Of a stretch of 64,000 nucleotides of DNA, positions 63,270-64,000 are shown in pieces (positions within the stretch are counted from its first letter, which is position 1; each line of letters starts with the position of its first letter). The notes beneath the pieces are model-generated. The model ran no database searches. It saw nothing but the letters and a program-made list of their open reading frames with translations, and was not told where the DNA came from. The DNA comes from Methylothermaceae bacteria B42 (GTDB lineage Bacteria > Pseudomonadota > Gammaproteobacteria > Methylococcales > Methylothermaceae), in NCBI GenBank assembly GCA_001566965.1, contig LSNW01000002.1, positions 1 to 64,000 of the forward strand. The letters run 5' to 3'. The position numbers were made by a program, and so were the translations under genes.

Positions 63270-64000
63270 ATGAACGCCATGTTCCAAGGCCGCCTAAGCC
63301 GTGGGGACCAAAGGCGGCTGACCACACTGCTCCAAACGCTGGAAGCCGAGGCTGACCATTTCCTCGGTTATCCCTGTAATCGCGCCTTCGATTATACAGA
63401 GCTTTTTCCCTTTTTAGCCTACACCATCAATAATGTGGGCGATCCTAACGTTAAAAGTCTTTACCGGCTTAATACCCACGAATTCGAACGGGAAGTGGTC
63501 GATTTTTTTGCCGGACAGATCCATGCCCCGGAAGAAATTTGGGGTTATGTCACCAACGGCGGCACCGAAGGCAATCTGTACGGCCTTTACCTGGGGCGGG
63601 AGATCCTTCCCCAGGGTATCGTCTATTATTCCGAAGACACCCACTACAGCGTTGCCAAAATCCTGCGTATCCTGCGGGCCCGCAGTATTATGATCAAAAG
63701 CCGCCCGGATGGGGAAATCGATTACGAAGATCTGGCCGAGACCCTCAAAATCCACCGGGACGTGCCACCGATTTTGCTGGTCAATATCGGCACCACCATG
63801 AAAGGGGCGATTGATAATCTGGACAGGATTCACGCCATCCTTAAAAACCTCGCCATTCACGACTTTTATATCCACGCCGACGCCGCCTTGAGCGGCATGA
63901 TTCTGCCTTTCGTTGATGATCCCCAACCGTTTGATTTCCGCCACGGCATCGACAGCATCGCCATCAGCGGCCATAAAATGATCGGATCCCCTTTGCCCTG
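63270..64000 (+). CDS. hdc: Histidine decarboxylase-like PLP enzyme (partial, runs off the window)
   Basis: The first 243 residues of a group II PLP decarboxylase are present, and the frame is open to the window end. The sequence closely follows bacterial histidine decarboxylases: Tyr-Val-Thr-Asn-Gly-Gly-Thr-Glu-Gly-Asn, Thr-His-Tyr-Ser-Val-Ala-Lys, Asn-Ile-Gly-Thr-Thr, His-Ala-Asp-Ala-Ala-Leu-Ser-Gly and the PLP-lysine motif Ser-Gly-His-Lys236-Met-Ile-Gly. The enzyme makes histamine from histidine, sometimes as a siderophore precursor; plant relatives use serine, so the substrate is likely but not certain. ATG 63270; ATG 63279 is possible. Confidence 0.85.
   Translation, partial: MNAMFQGRLSRGDQRRLTTLLQTLEAEADHFLGYPCNRAFDYTELFPFLAYTINNVGDPNVKSLYRLNTHEFEREVVDFFAGQIHAPEEIWGYVTNGGTEGNLYGLYLGREILPQGIVYYSEDTHYSVAKILRILRARSIMIKSRPDGEIDYEDLAETLKIHRDVPPILLVNIGTTMKGAIDNLDRIHAILKNLAIHDFYIHADAALSGMILPFVDDPQPFDFRHGIDSIAISGHKMIGSPLP

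Overview
The window is chromosomal DNA from a gammaproteobacterium. The evidence is gene order: mltD, a YafS-type methyltransferase, rnhA and dnaQ; tyrS, mepM and anmK with argC and erpA; rpmH, rnpA, yidD, yidC and mnmE next to dnaA and dnaN; and a full 16-gene division and cell wall (dcw) cluster. The UvrY/GacA-type regulator and the meso-diaminopimelate type of MurE agree with this. Two proteins end in PEP-CTERM sorting tails, so an exosortase should be encoded elsewhere. An environmental gammaproteobacterium, perhaps related to methanotrophs, is possible, but that is a guess from general impression. No rRNA, CRISPR array, prophage or intact insertion sequence was found.

Layout. 1-3130: the tail of a PEP-CTERM protein, a coiled-coil gene lying between two copies of the mltD 3' end, and mltD. 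3200-6726: methyltransferase, rnhA, dnaQ, tRNA-Ser(UGA), a UvrY-like response regulator, tRNA-Leu(UAA) and a CBS-domain protein. 6731-15773: metA with a P-loop ATPase, a gamma-glutamylcyclotransferase-like protein, a secreted protein, a phosphohexomutase, tyrS, mepM and anmK. 15780-18680 is a scar-rich accessory zone: a beheaded PIN toxin, two unknown genes, an IS110 transposase stump, a nested palindromic element, an internally deleted rtcB, and an upstream structured RNA candidate with its own terminator. 18694-25825: a kinase-like protein, erpA, argC, a ClC channel, a thioredoxin-like protein, hemJ, a broken VapBC-type pair and a secreted propeller-like protein.

25972-32351 carries mnmE, yidC, yidD, rnpA and rpmH on the minus strand, divergent from dnaA and dnaN. 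The dcw cluster (mraZ to ftsZ, 49879-32529) runs tail to tail against dnaN, so recF/gyrB do not follow dnaN and lpxC does not follow ftsZ. 50275-53210 has a CPBP protease, a SPOR-domain protein and a secreted GDSL hydrolase. A degraded IS256-like stump follows.

53715-63040 is a respiratory nitrate reductase operon, narK-narG-narH-narJ-narI plus an outer-membrane porin, on the minus strand. A perfect FNR-type site lies about 40 bases upstream of a plausible start point. The porin, NarK and NarGHI would together bring in nitrate and reduce it under low oxygen. Repeat sequences have invaded this operon: one forms the C-terminus of NarH, one lies between narK and narG, and a C/G-rich repeat with two ten-base C tracts is inside the narG frame. 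The window ends in a histidine decarboxylase-like gene.
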